Positions 56,264 through 64,000 of a DNA stretch of 64,000 bases are shown here, in pieces; within the stretch, counting starts at the first letter, position 1, and each line of letters begins with the position of its first letter. Location: positions 930,001 to 994,000 of the forward strand of contig NZ_CP009282.1 in assembly GCF_000758605.1 (NCBI RefSeq), given 5' to 3'. The position numbers and the translations under genes are program-made. This stretch comes from Paenibacillus sp. FSL R5-0912 (GTDB lineage: Bacteria > Bacillota > Bacilli > Paenibacillales > Paenibacillaceae). Below the pieces are notes generated by a model that had not been told where the DNA came from, made no database searches, and saw only the letters and a list, made by a program, of their open reading frames with translations.

Positions 56264-58825
56264 ATGAATGAGTATCATAATTCCGCATACTTGGGAGTAT
56301 TTCTGGATGAAATGCACGAGCAGCTACAATACTTGGATGAATCCTTATTAGTGCTGGAAAGTTCAGGCTGTCAGGATACCATCATCCAAAAAATATTCAG
56401 GGCGGCACATACCTTAAAAGGATCTTCGGCAGTAATGGGATTTAAGCAGCTTAACGGGTTGACGCATCAGATGGAAAGTGTGTTTGATCTGATCCGTGGC
56501 GGGCAGCTGGAGGTATCTCCTGAATTACTGAATATCCTGTTTGACTGTATAGACTTCATTAAGCAGCTGCGCCATTCCATCCTGGGTGGGGTGATGGAGG
56601 AAGGAGATACTTCAGACCTGATGAGCCGGTTGGAAGAAGTCAGGGTTTCGGCTGCAGTTGGAGCCGCGACACGTGAACCCGAGGCACGCCCACCCTCACC
56701 TGCCCTGCATATTGTGTTTAATGATGTCCACAGGAAACAAATACAGGAAGCCCTGGATAGCGGTTCAGAGGTAATGGCGATTCATGTGCAGTTGGCTGAA
56801 GAAGAATCGATGAAATATGTTCGCGCCAAGCTCGCGGAAATCAATCTGATGGAGCAGGGGGAAATTGCTGTCTGCTTCCCTGAGCTGGAGATGATTGAAA
56901 AGGATGAAATGTTTGCCGGAGCCATCGTTTATATACTGATTACCAGACAAATGCAGCAAGACATTATGGCCAGTCTGAAGCAAATCTCCCAAATAGACTC
57001 TGTGCATGTGGAATATATTACAAATCTGAATCTCAATACTTTTGTAGAAGGGAAAGTTGTGCCCCGAGTCGAAAAGGATAAAGATCACCAAAAGGGTACA
57101 CTTAAAGCAAAGGAAATAACAGGGGTACCTGAAACTAAGTTACAGGTGGCGCAAACGGTTCGTGTAGACGTAGAACGTCTGGAGGGTCTGCTCAATCTGG
57201 TAGGTGAATTGATCATTGATAATACAAGGCTGCACAGCATTAGCGTCAAATTAGGCGAGCAGCTCAAAAATAATAGCGATATCAATGTACTGAATGACAT
57301 TGCCAATCATTTGAACATGGTTATTTCTGATCTTCAGGAAGGCATGATGAAAACGCGGATGCTGCCGATAGAGCATTTATTCGGCCGATTTCCGCGGATG
57401 ATTCGTGATCTGGCGCAAAAGTCGGGTAAAAGTATTGAACTCGTCATTGAAGGCAAAGAGACTGAGCTGGACCGCACCCTCATTGAGGTGATAAGTGACC
57501 CGCTCATACATATTCTGCGGAATTCCGCTGATCATGGACTGGAGGCTCCGGAAGAACGTGCCGCCATGGGGAAACCACGCAAAGGTACCATAGTACTCCG
57601 GGCAAGTCATCAAGGGAATATGATCGTGATTACTATCGCTGATGACGGCAGGGGGATTGATGCCCATAAAGTAAAGGAAATGGCGGTCCGCAAAGGATTT
57701 GCTTCAGCTGAAGAGGTTGCCCACATGAGCGAAAAGGAGCTGGTTCTTCTTATATTCCGTTCAGGTGTATCGACAGCACAGCAAGTTTCAGATCTGTCCG
57801 GCCGCGGGGTTGGAATGGATATTGTGAAATCGCATATTGAGAAATTGAATGGCGTCATTGATATTGAAACGACACCGAATGAAGGAACCGTAGTTACGAT
57901 AAAGGTTCCCTTGACCCTTGCGATTATCCGCTCCTTGCTCATTAAGCTGGGGACTAGCACTTTTGCAGTCCCGTTAGTAAATGTTATTGAAATTTTTAGG
58001 CTGAAAACATCTGATATTCTTACGGTACAAGGGAAAGAAGTATGTAAATTCCGCAATCAGGTGCTTCCGCTTGTCCGCCTGCACAGCAGGCTGCAGGTAG
58101 AGGAGGCGCAGGATGCCGCCCAAGACCGCTTGTTCGTTGTCATTGTCGGATTGGCAGATAAACGAGTCTGTCTGATCGTTGACCAAACGATTGGAAATCA
58201 GGAGATTGTAATCAAATCACTGGGTAATTATATCGGCAATGTGTCTTATATCGCCGGTTCGACTATTCTTGGAGACGGTCATGTAGCGCACATCCTGGAT
58301 GTAGGCTCTATTGCTCGTGAAGCAGGTTCTTCCTATGAATCCATTCTGCTGTCTGAAGCCGCTGAAGGCGCAAAGCTGGATGAGGAAAACGGGAAATATG
58401 TAACCTTCAGGCTGTCGGAAATGCATTTTGCCATTCCAATCAGGAAGATGAAAGAAATTGTACCGGTACCGGAGATTCATCCGCTTGCTTCAGCTTCCTC
58501 CCATGTCCTGGGAATGATTAATTTACGCGGATTGTTATTTCCGGTATATGATATACGACTCCGGTTAGGTATGAGCACACACGACCGATCTTCGAGCTCT
58601 CGAATATTGATCTGTGAAGTATCTGGGCATGAGGTGGGGCTCCTGGTGGATGAAGTATCAGAGGTTCGACCGCTTCCCAAAGCACATCTGGATGAGACAC
58701 CGGATCACGTACTGCGGAAATCCGAAATGCTGGAGGGCATTTATAAAAATGATCAGCAGTTCATTCATTTATTGAATTTAGAAAAGCTGATCAATCTGGA
58801 ACCTAAAAGAAAAGAGGTGGGATGA
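56264..58825 (+). CDS. cheA: CheA histidine kinase with an extra C-terminal CheW domain
   Basis: 853 residues. HPt domain (FRAAHTLKGSSAVMGF, H49 phosphorylated), a P2-like region (about 145-255) that normally binds CheY, dimerisation domain, HATPase with N-box LIHILRNSADHGLEAPEER, G1 DDGRGID, G2 GRGVGMDIV, then a CheW-like P5 domain (about 540-670) and a second CheW-like domain (about 700-845, LGMINLRGLLFPVYDIRLRLG). No receiver is fused. The operon has no CheY, CheR or CheB. Its true target is unknown. Confidence 0.93.
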   Translation: MNEYHNSAYLGVFLDEMHEQLQYLDESLLVLESSGCQDTIIQKIFRAAHTLKGSSAVMGFKQLNGLTHQMESVFDLIRGGQLEVSPELLNILFDCIDFIKQLRHSILGGVMEEGDTSDLMSRLEEVRVSAAVGAATREPEARPPSPALHIVFNDVHRKQIQEALDSGSEVMAIHVQLAEEESMKYVRAKLAEINLMEQGEIAVCFPELEMIEKDEMFAGAIVYILITRQMQQDIMASLKQISQIDSVHVEYITNLNLNTFVEGKVVPRVEKDKDHQKGTLKAKEITGVPETKLQVAQTVRVDVERLEGLLNLVGELIIDNTRLHSISVKLGEQLKNNSDINVLNDIANHLNMVISDLQEGMMKTRMLPIEHLFGRFPRMIRDLAQKSGKSIELVIEGKETELDRTLIEVISDPLIHILRNSADHGLEAPEERAAMGKPRKGTIVLRASHQGNMIVITIADDGRGIDAHKVKEMAVRKGFASAEEVAHMSEKELVLLIFRSGVSTAQQVSDLSGRGVGMDIVKSHIEKLNGVIDIETTPNEGTVVTIKVPLTLAIIRSLLIKLGTSTFAVPLVNVIEIFRLKTSDILTVQGKEVCKFRNQVLPLVRLHSRLQVEEAQDAAQDRLFVVIVGLADKRVCLIVDQTIGNQEIVIKSLGNYIGNVSYIAGSTILGDGHVAHILDVGSIAREAGSSYESILLSEAAEGAKLDEENGKYVTFRLSEMHFAIPIRKMKEIVPVPEIHPLASASSHVLGMINLRGLLFPVYDIRLRLGMSTHDRSSSSRILICEVSGHEVGLLVDEVSEVRPLPKAHLDETPDHVLRKSEMLEGIYKNDQQFIHLLNLEKLINLEPKRKEVG

Positions 58826-58828
58826 TTG

Positions 58829-59173
58829 ATGGAGAATTCTTTACAGGGAAAGATACAACTGCTGAAGTGGAATAAAGACGTGACCTTAAAGAATGTCGAT
58901 GAGTTCCGCGTGACGATTCTGAAGCTTATAGAAGGTGACTCTGCCGGGCTTATCCTTGAGCTCACTGATGTATCCTACCTGAACAGCGCTGGACTAGGTG
59001 TAATAGCAGATGCTGTGCTGACCGCAGGACGTATGGGCAAGGAACTCGTTATTGCGGGTGTACAATCCACCGTGGGTGAAATATTTGAAATTGTACATTT
59101 CAGTACACTCATGAAGATATTCGCGGACCTTAATGACGCTTATGATTATTTAAATGGTGTACGGAATGAATAG
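58829..59173 (+). CDS. STAS anti-sigma factor antagonist
   Basis: 114 residues, RsbV/SpoIIAA-like. The phosphorylation loop is DVSYLNSAGLGVIADAV with Ser53 as the likely site. AGAGGTGGGATG ends just before the ATG and overlaps the CheA stop. The next gene, an RsbW-like kinase, overlaps its 3' end, giving an antagonist-kinase pair. Confidence 0.9.
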   Translation: MENSLQGKIQLLKWNKDVTLKNVDEFRVTILKLIEGDSAGLILELTDVSYLNSAGLGVIADAVLTAGRMGKELVIAGVQSTVGEIFEIVHFSTLMKIFADLNDAYDYLNGVRNE

Positions 59174-59579
59174 CGTCTCAGGAAGAACATATGGTCAAAT
59201 TCTGGTTATTTATAGACGTAATGATATAGCCCTTGCCATAGATATTACCAGGAAAATTGCTCAAATCTCAGGATTTTCTGAGCATGAGTCGATCCTGCTT
59301 CAGCTGGTAACCGAAGAGGCCTGCACGAATGCATTTGAGCATGGGAGTTCTTCAGATATATGCAGATTCAGAATTTCCTGGCTGGTTGAATCGGACATCA
59401 TGGAGATTAAGGTTTGTCAAAATGGCCCATCCTTTGAATTGCATAATGGAGAGGTCTTCCCGGTCGGACTGCATGGCAGGGGATTGATGCTCATTCATGG
59501 CATTATGGATGATGTAAGATTGATCTCCGAAGGTGCCTATGTGACACTCTACATGTGTAAGAAAAGGAGAGTGACATGA
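59154..59579 (+). CDS. RsbW-like anti-sigma factor / serine kinase
   Basis: 141 residues of the HATPase_c_2 (GHKL) family. N-box EEACTNAFEHG, G2-like GLHGRGLMLIHGIMDDV. It would phosphorylate the STAS protein or bind a target. Starts inside the STAS gene (ATG 59154, or 59166). No sigma factor gene is near, so its target is unclear. Confidence 0.87.
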   Translation: MVYGMNSVSGRTYGQILVIYRRNDIALAIDITRKIAQISGFSEHESILLQLVTEEACTNAFEHGSSSDICRFRISWLVESDIMEIKVCQNGPSFELHNGEVFPVGLHGRGLMLIHGIMDDVRLISEGAYVTLYMCKKRRVT

Positions 59580-61336
59580 ACAACAGATGGTTATACCGGT
59601 TGAGAGAATGGTCTGTCAAAAACAGATTTTTTCTTATTCTAGTCATAATAGTTATTTTGAATTTGTATAATTTTTTTTTCGTTGATAAAGTGTTCAGTTA
59701 TGAATTTAGGGTCAGCCTTGTGACCCAATTTTTTATTCTTACCTCACTGATTATCTTACATAGCCAGTATGATAGGAGTACAAAGAAACTGAGGGACAGT
59801 GAGCAGCGGTATGAATCGTTATTTCTGTACAACAATGCAGGAATATACGTAGTGGATCTAAAGGGTTCAATCATCAGTGTAAGTCCTAATCTTCTTAATA
59901 ATCTCGGATATTCAGAGGCGGAAATCAAGAACACCCCGTTTATCCATTTATTTCTACCGGAGGATGTACCGTTAATTCAGCAGACCTTTCAGAACATCAC
60001 GAACGGTAGTATTCTTTCAACTTCACGAAAATTGCAGTTGATTAATAAGAGCGGAGAGACACACATCTTTGATTTATCCAGTGTTGCTCTCATGGCCGAC
60101 GGAGAAATTCAGGGAGTTATCGGTTTTGCCAAGGATATTACAGAATTTGAAAGAATGCAGGAAAAGCTGGGGGTAGTACAGACCCAGCTGAATAATATTA
60201 TGAGAAGTATTGATATTATTTTATGGTCCTATGATGTGACTCAGGATAAATTACTGACCATCTCACCAGCAAGTGAAAAGGTCTTCGGTTATACTCCGGA
60301 GGAGTATTATCAGTATCCCTATTTATGGTCGGCGCAGGTCTATGAGAAGGACAAGGATATGGTCGGTGCCAGAATAGCCGCCGCCGCCGCCGGGGAAACC
60401 TTTCAAAAGAATCTGGAATATCGCATTGTCCATTCAAGCGGGGAAACCCGCTGGGTTGAAAGCCGGCTATTTCCTTTTTATGCTACAAAAAATGATTCGG
60501 TTATTATGAATGGAGTTATATTGGATATTACCCATAAGAAGTTGATTGAGCAAAGTATTCGAATTGATCTGGACTTGGCCAGACAGGTACAAAAAAGCGT
60601 TCTTAGTCAGCCGATCTATACACAATCATTTGCCATTGATGCCAGATACGTTCCTTCACAGAACCTGGGGGGCGATATGTATGCCTGGTACCGGATAACT
60701 GAACACCGTTACGGCATTCTGATTATGGATGTAATGGGTCATGGGGTATCTTCGGCACTCATTTGTATGTCTATACGTTCACTGCTCAGAGGGATCATTC
60801 AAACCAGTACGAGCCCGGAAGAAGTAATTGAAGATTTGAACAATCATATGAATAAGCTGTTTAGTGAGTCAATGACAGCTGCCAATTTCTATTTCACAGC
60901 CATATATTTGATCGTGGACACAGAGACTAGTTCCATTGAATATATCAACGCGGGTCATCCCAGCGGTTTGCTAATCGACAGCAGCGGGCAAGTATTCCAT
61001 TTGAAATCATCCTGTCTTCCTATTGGACTTATTCCCCGCTTGAATGTGAAGAAACAAACGATTCAATATACAGGTAAGTCCAGAATCCTTCTGTATACTG
61101 ACGGCCTAATCGAGAGACCCGGCCAGATGCTGAAGGAACAGATTAATCTGATCATAAATGAAATGAAACAAACGATATCGGAGCCGATTGCCGGAGTACT
61201 GGACAAGCTGCTTGTATCCGGTAATGATAGCAGTCTCGCCGGATCGGATGAACTGGATGATGTCTGCCTGATTTACATGGAGATTGGCAGTGAAACAGGA
61301 TCTAATCCAGGATCACATGCCCTTGCCCAAGCGTAA
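59576..61336 (+). CDS. PAS-domain SpoIIE-type PP2C phosphatase
   Basis: 586 residues. Two N-terminal membrane helices (about 15-32 and 43-62), two PAS domains (about 80-195 and 205-325) and a C-terminal PP2C/SpoIIE domain with LGGDMYAWYRI and LIMDVMGHGVSSALICMS, GHPSGLLI and ELDDVCLIYMEI. It would dephosphorylate the STAS antagonist in response to the PAS input. Starts in the ATGA overlap with the kinase. Its 3' end overlaps a convergent gene by 35 bases. Confidence 0.92.
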   Translation: MNNRWLYRLREWSVKNRFFLILVIIVILNLYNFFFVDKVFSYEFRVSLVTQFFILTSLIILHSQYDRSTKKLRDSEQRYESLFLYNNAGIYVVDLKGSIISVSPNLLNNLGYSEAEIKNTPFIHLFLPEDVPLIQQTFQNITNGSILSTSRKLQLINKSGETHIFDLSSVALMADGEIQGVIGFAKDITEFERMQEKLGVVQTQLNNIMRSIDIILWSYDVTQDKLLTISPASEKVFGYTPEEYYQYPYLWSAQVYEKDKDMVGARIAAAAAGETFQKNLEYRIVHSSGETRWVESRLFPFYATKNDSVIMNGVILDITHKKLIEQSIRIDLDLARQVQKSVLSQPIYTQSFAIDARYVPSQNLGGDMYAWYRITEHRYGILIMDVMGHGVSSALICMSIRSLLRGIIQTSTSPEEVIEDLNNHMNKLFSESMTAANFYFTAIYLIVDTETSSIEYINAGHPSGLLIDSSGQVFHLKSSCLPIGLIPRLNVKKQTIQYTGKSRILLYTDGLIERPGQMLKEQINLIINEMKQTISEPIAGVLDKLLVSGNDSSLAGSDELDDVCLIYMEIGSETGSNPGSHALAQA

Positions 61337-62039
61337 TTTCAACAAAACCAGCCATCTGGCGGGCTTGATAGCGGATGGGCTTGTCACTGGCCATCAGAAG
61401 GATGTTGCGGATGTCAGAGTGGCCTTCGGAGGGCAGGGCAAAAGCCTTGATATAGGCGAACTGTTCGCCAAGCGTAGTATGAATGGCGTCCATCAGCCGG
61501 TTGTTGTCGCTGCGGCCCATCAGGTTCATGATTACAGAACCGCGGCGCTGTAGCTTCTGGCGGGTAAGGCTGAAGAACCCGCTGGAGATTAAATGCTGCG
61601 GAGTTCCTTCGGAGGTGAACGCATCCAGAATGATGTAATCATAGGTATGATCCTGCTCGCTCTCCAGCAGGGTGCGTCCGTCTCCAACCCGCACATTATT
61701 TCCGGTATAGCCGAAGTATTGTCTACTCAGTTCAACTACCTCAGGATTCACCTCAGCGATTGTGAATCGCTTCTCCGCATAGTACCCGGCAATCGTTCCG
61801 ATCCCGTGCCCGATGACAAATACATCCTCGAAAAACGGTTCATTGCACTCCATCAGATGGATGATCGCCCGCGGATATTCAAAGACGATACGACGCGGAT
61901 GCGTAAGGTCAAGCGCACCTTGAATCGCCTCGCCTGAGAACTGCAGCACTCGGAAGCGTCCTTTCTCGCCATATAGTTCTGTCGTATCATATACCTGGAT
62001 TTCCTGATGATCTGTTGTCGAATGGAATAGTGGATGCAA
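61302..62039 (-). CDS. Spermidine-synthase-like methyltransferase-fold protein
   Basis: 245 residues. Rossmann core VFVIGHGIGTIAGYYAEKRFTIAEVNPEVVELSRQYFG and RVGDGRTLLESEQDHTYDYIILDAF match the spermidine synthase superfamily. It is shorter than true SpeE and lacks its N-terminal beta-domain signature, so polyamine synthesis is not assured. TTG start at 62039 follows AAGGAGT. The upstream ribosome site lies within the tail of the AraC-type remnant. Confidence 0.78.
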   Translation of the reverse strand: MHPLFHSTTDHQEIQVYDTTELYGEKGRFRVLQFSGEAIQGALDLTHPRRIVFEYPRAIIHLMECNEPFFEDVFVIGHGIGTIAGYYAEKRFTIAEVNPEVVELSRQYFGYTGNNVRVGDGRTLLESEQDHTYDYIILDAFTSEGTPQHLISSGFFSLTRQKLQRRGSVIMNLMGRSDNNRLMDAIHTTLGEQFAYIKAFALPSEGHSDIRNILLMASDKPIRYQARQMAGFVEITLGQGHVILD

Positions 62040-62053
62040 GCGGATCAGACTCC

Positions 62054-62400
62054 TTACACAGATGAGATTCGTTCATATTCATTCGGCGTGACACCGACAA
62101 CCTTCTTGAACAATTTATTGAAATAGGCGGGGGCGGGATAGCTGACATCGGTGCCGATTTCATGGATTTTGGGGTCTGGGGCATTCTTCAGCAGCAGCTT
62201 GACCACTGCTTAGGGCAGAAGCTAAGGAGGAAGATAACAGCTCTTCCATATCGGAAAAAGCCAAACGGGTCTCCAGCTGTTCCTCCAGCACCATAGTTAA
62301 TCCGTCACAGTAGACCGACTCGAATTCCTGCACTTCCTTACGGTCAAGCTCTTCAATAGTAACATAATGCAGCGGCTGGGATGGGGATATTCAGCAGTCA
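62054..62400 (-). pseudogene. Remnant of an AraC-type response regulator
   Basis: Reading the minus strand to stop TAA 62054, the last residues are IHEIGTDVSYPAPAYFNKLFKKVVGVTPNEYERISSV, the second half of an AraC HTH. Upstream, in another frame, HYVTIEELDRKEVQEFESVYCDG and VLEEQLETRLAFSDMEELLSS resemble the linker of YesN-type regulators. A frameshift lies near 62210 and the receiver domain is absent. It is a truncated, decayed gene. Confidence 0.7.
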
Positions 62401-62732
62401 CAGGGACTGTTAGGGATGAATTGAAGATTATAAGGATAACAAAAGATAACGAAAATAACATATTGCTTATTATGTAGTTCTCTTTTTGTTTATTGTTAAC
62501 GTTTCCGCGACTATTATAGCGCTGAAATATCCGATAAGAAGTGTATTCATTTATTATTTATTGTCTTTATTTGTTCTATTTATAAGGTTATAATTAAGTT
62601 ATTGCTAACAATAAAATAACAAAATAAAATGATGGAAGCGAATGCTGGAAAAAATTAAAGCGTATGCTTCCGAAGCGAGTTATGCGAAGTGGATTGGAGA
62701 AGAATATGCTATCAAAACTTTGAGGAGGACTT
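62401..62732 (+). promoter_or_regulatory. AT-rich upstream region of the beta-mannosidase gene
   Basis: No gene. TTATTG-CTAA-CAATAA (near 62597-62612) is a dyad and TTATTGTTAACGTTTCC (near 62490) a related site; both could be carbohydrate-regulator operators. A copy of the second repeat family lies at 62658-62682. Confidence 0.4.
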
Positions 62733-64000
62733 ATGAAACAACTGCACATCAACCTGACGAACTGGGAATTTAGAGCCTGCGGAGATGAAGCCTGGCTTCC
62801 GGCGGTCGTACCGGGAACGGTACATACGGATCTGCTCCGGAATGGAGTGATAGATCAGCCCTTCTATGGAACCAATGAGCATGACCTGCAATGGATCGAC
62901 AAGAAGAACTGGGAATATAGAACCGCACTTACATTAGAAGAGAAATGGCAGACACTGGCGGTTACGGAGCTGGTATTCGCCGGACTGGATACGTATGCAG
63001 ATGTGTATGTGAACAATGTGCATGCCCTGTCTGCAGATAATATGTTCCGTTCTTGGACTGTGAATGTGAAGGGGCTTCTGCAGGCTGGAGAGAATGAGAT
63101 CCGCATCGTATTCCGCTCTGTAGTGACCGAGGATCTGCCGAAGCTGGCCCAGCTGGGCTATGATCTGCCTGCACCGAATGACCAGTCCGAGCTCGGTGGG
63201 CTTCAGGAGCAGCGGATCAGTGTGTTTGCCCGCAAAGCGCCGTACCACTATGGATGGGACTGGGGCCCAAGATTCCTGACCAGCGGCATCTGGCGTGAAG
63301 CCGTGCTGTGGGGCCGGGACATTGCGGTAATTAAGGATCTGTACATCCGCCAGAATGCGGTGAGTCCGAAGGATGCGCGGCTGACGGCTGTAGTTGAAGT
63401 GGATGCTCCGGAAGCTTGGAGCGGCCTGCTGCGGGTAACAGCCGAAGGGCACGAATGGATGAAGGCAGCTTCGCTGGTTCCGGGCAATCAGGTGGTGGAG
63501 CTGGAGCTCGTCATCGATACGCCGCGCCTGTGGTGGTGTAACGGGCTGGGTCTACCTGAGTTGTACAATTTCCGTGCAGAGCTGCTGCAGGGAGAGGAAG
63601 CGGTGGCCGTGTCGGAAGTTACGACAGGGCTGCGGGAAATTAAGCTGGTCCGTACACCGGATGAGCATGGGGCTTCATTCCGTTTTGAGCTGAATGGTGT
63701 ACCGGTCTTCGCTAAAGGGTCGAATCATATTCCAAATGATAGCTTCATAACTGAGGTTACGGAGGAACGTTACCGCCATGAGATTGCTACGGCGGTGGAA
63801 TCCAATATGAATATGCTGCGTGTGTGGGGCGGCGGATTCTATGAAGAGGAGGCGTTCTACCGGCTGTGTGATGAGTACGGGCTGCTGGTCTGGCAGGACT
63901 TCATGTTCGCCTGCAGCATGTACCCGGGAGATGAGCCGTTCCTGAACAATATCCGCGAGGAAGCGGTATATAATGTCCGCAGATTGCGGAATCACCCTTC
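62733..64000 (+). CDS. Beta-mannosidase (glycoside hydrolase family 2), 3' end missing
   Basis: First 422 codons; the gene runs off the window. ATG 62733 follows GAGGAGGAC. MKQLHINLTNWEFRACGDEAWLPAVVPGTVHTDLLRNG is the typical beta-mannosidase opening, followed by NWEYRTALT, AGLDTYADVYVN and RKAPYHYGWDWGPRFLTSGIWREAVL. Sequence ends near VRRLRNHPS, just before the family's catalytic acid motif (GNNE). It would cleave terminal beta-mannose from manno-oligosaccharides. Confidence 0.93.
   Translation, partial: MKQLHINLTNWEFRACGDEAWLPAVVPGTVHTDLLRNGVIDQPFYGTNEHDLQWIDKKNWEYRTALTLEEKWQTLAVTELVFAGLDTYADVYVNNVHALSADNMFRSWTVNVKGLLQAGENEIRIVFRSVVTEDLPKLAQLGYDLPAPNDQSELGGLQEQRISVFARKAPYHYGWDWGPRFLTSGIWREAVLWGRDIAVIKDLYIRQNAVSPKDARLTAVVEVDAPEAWSGLLRVTAEGHEWMKAASLVPGNQVVELELVIDTPRLWWCNGLGLPELYNFRAELLQGEEAVAVSEVTTGLREIKLVRTPDEHGASFRFELNGVPVFAKGSNHIPNDSFITEVTEERYRHEIATAVESNMNMLRVWGGGFYEEEAFYRLCDEYGLLVWQDFMFACSMYPGDEPFLNNIREEAVYNVRRLRNHP

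Overview
The window reads as a stretch of a Paenibacillus (Firmicutes, Paenibacillaceae) chromosome. The evidence is the 16S/23S/5S rRNA operon, strong AGGAGG-type ribosome binding sites, several TTG starts, a PerR box upstream of a catalase, a paeninodin-like lasso peptide cluster and typical Firmicute transport and regulatory families. The species cannot be named from the sequence alone.

Layout. 1-7.9 kb: the 3' end of an FtsX-type permease, then an oligopeptide ABC importer (binding lipoprotein, two permeases, two ATPases) behind a sigma-A promoter and a long, apparently structured 5' leader. 8-13.3 kb: a divergent TetR/SDR pair with two palindromic operators, a PIG-V-like mannosyltransferase, a YgjP-type metallopeptidase and two GNAT acetyltransferases. 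13.6-21.2 kb: a lasso peptide cluster (cyclase C, 41-residue precursor A, HPr-kinase-like tailoring kinase, B1, B2, ABC exporter), then an opposing NTP_transf_5 gene. 21.5-33 kb: single housekeeping or accessory genes (DUF554, oxidoreductase, MFS, HEAT, SUKH-like, CPBP protease, acyl-CoA synthetase, GNAT, stalk-domain protein, a 41-residue small protein, TetR plus a nitroreductase-like membrane protein).

33.1-40.2 kb: tandem rRNA promoters, 16S, a spacer without tRNA, 23S, 5S, then 14 tRNA genes (Ile, Asn, Ser, Glu, Val, fMet, Asp, Gln, Lys, Leu, Gly, Arg, Pro, Gly). Two, perhaps three, inter-tRNA gaps end in an echo of the preceding tRNA's 3' end. 40.3-51.7 kb: WYL regulator, catalase, secreted discoidin-domain protein, glucan phosphorylase, ribokinase, 3-dehydroquinate dehydratase, carboxymuconolactone decarboxylase with divergent MerR, a frameshifted MerR-TipAS regulator, an exonuclease and an NTF2-like protein.

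51.8-61.3 kb: a GAF-LuxR regulator followed by a compact operon, MCP - CheW - CheA with an extra CheW domain - STAS antagonist - RsbW-like kinase - PAS-PAS-PP2C phosphatase. It joins a chemoreceptor array to a complete partner-switching cassette, with no CheY, CheR or CheB in the window. This is the best candidate for an undescribed system. 61.3-64 kb: a spermidine-synthase-like gene, an AraC-type response regulator remnant and the start of a beta-mannosidase running off the window.

Also present are two families of small interspersed repeats (three copies of one, two of the other), a seven-unit heptamer repeat and many perfect intrinsic terminators. No CRISPR array, transposase, integrase or phage gene was seen.
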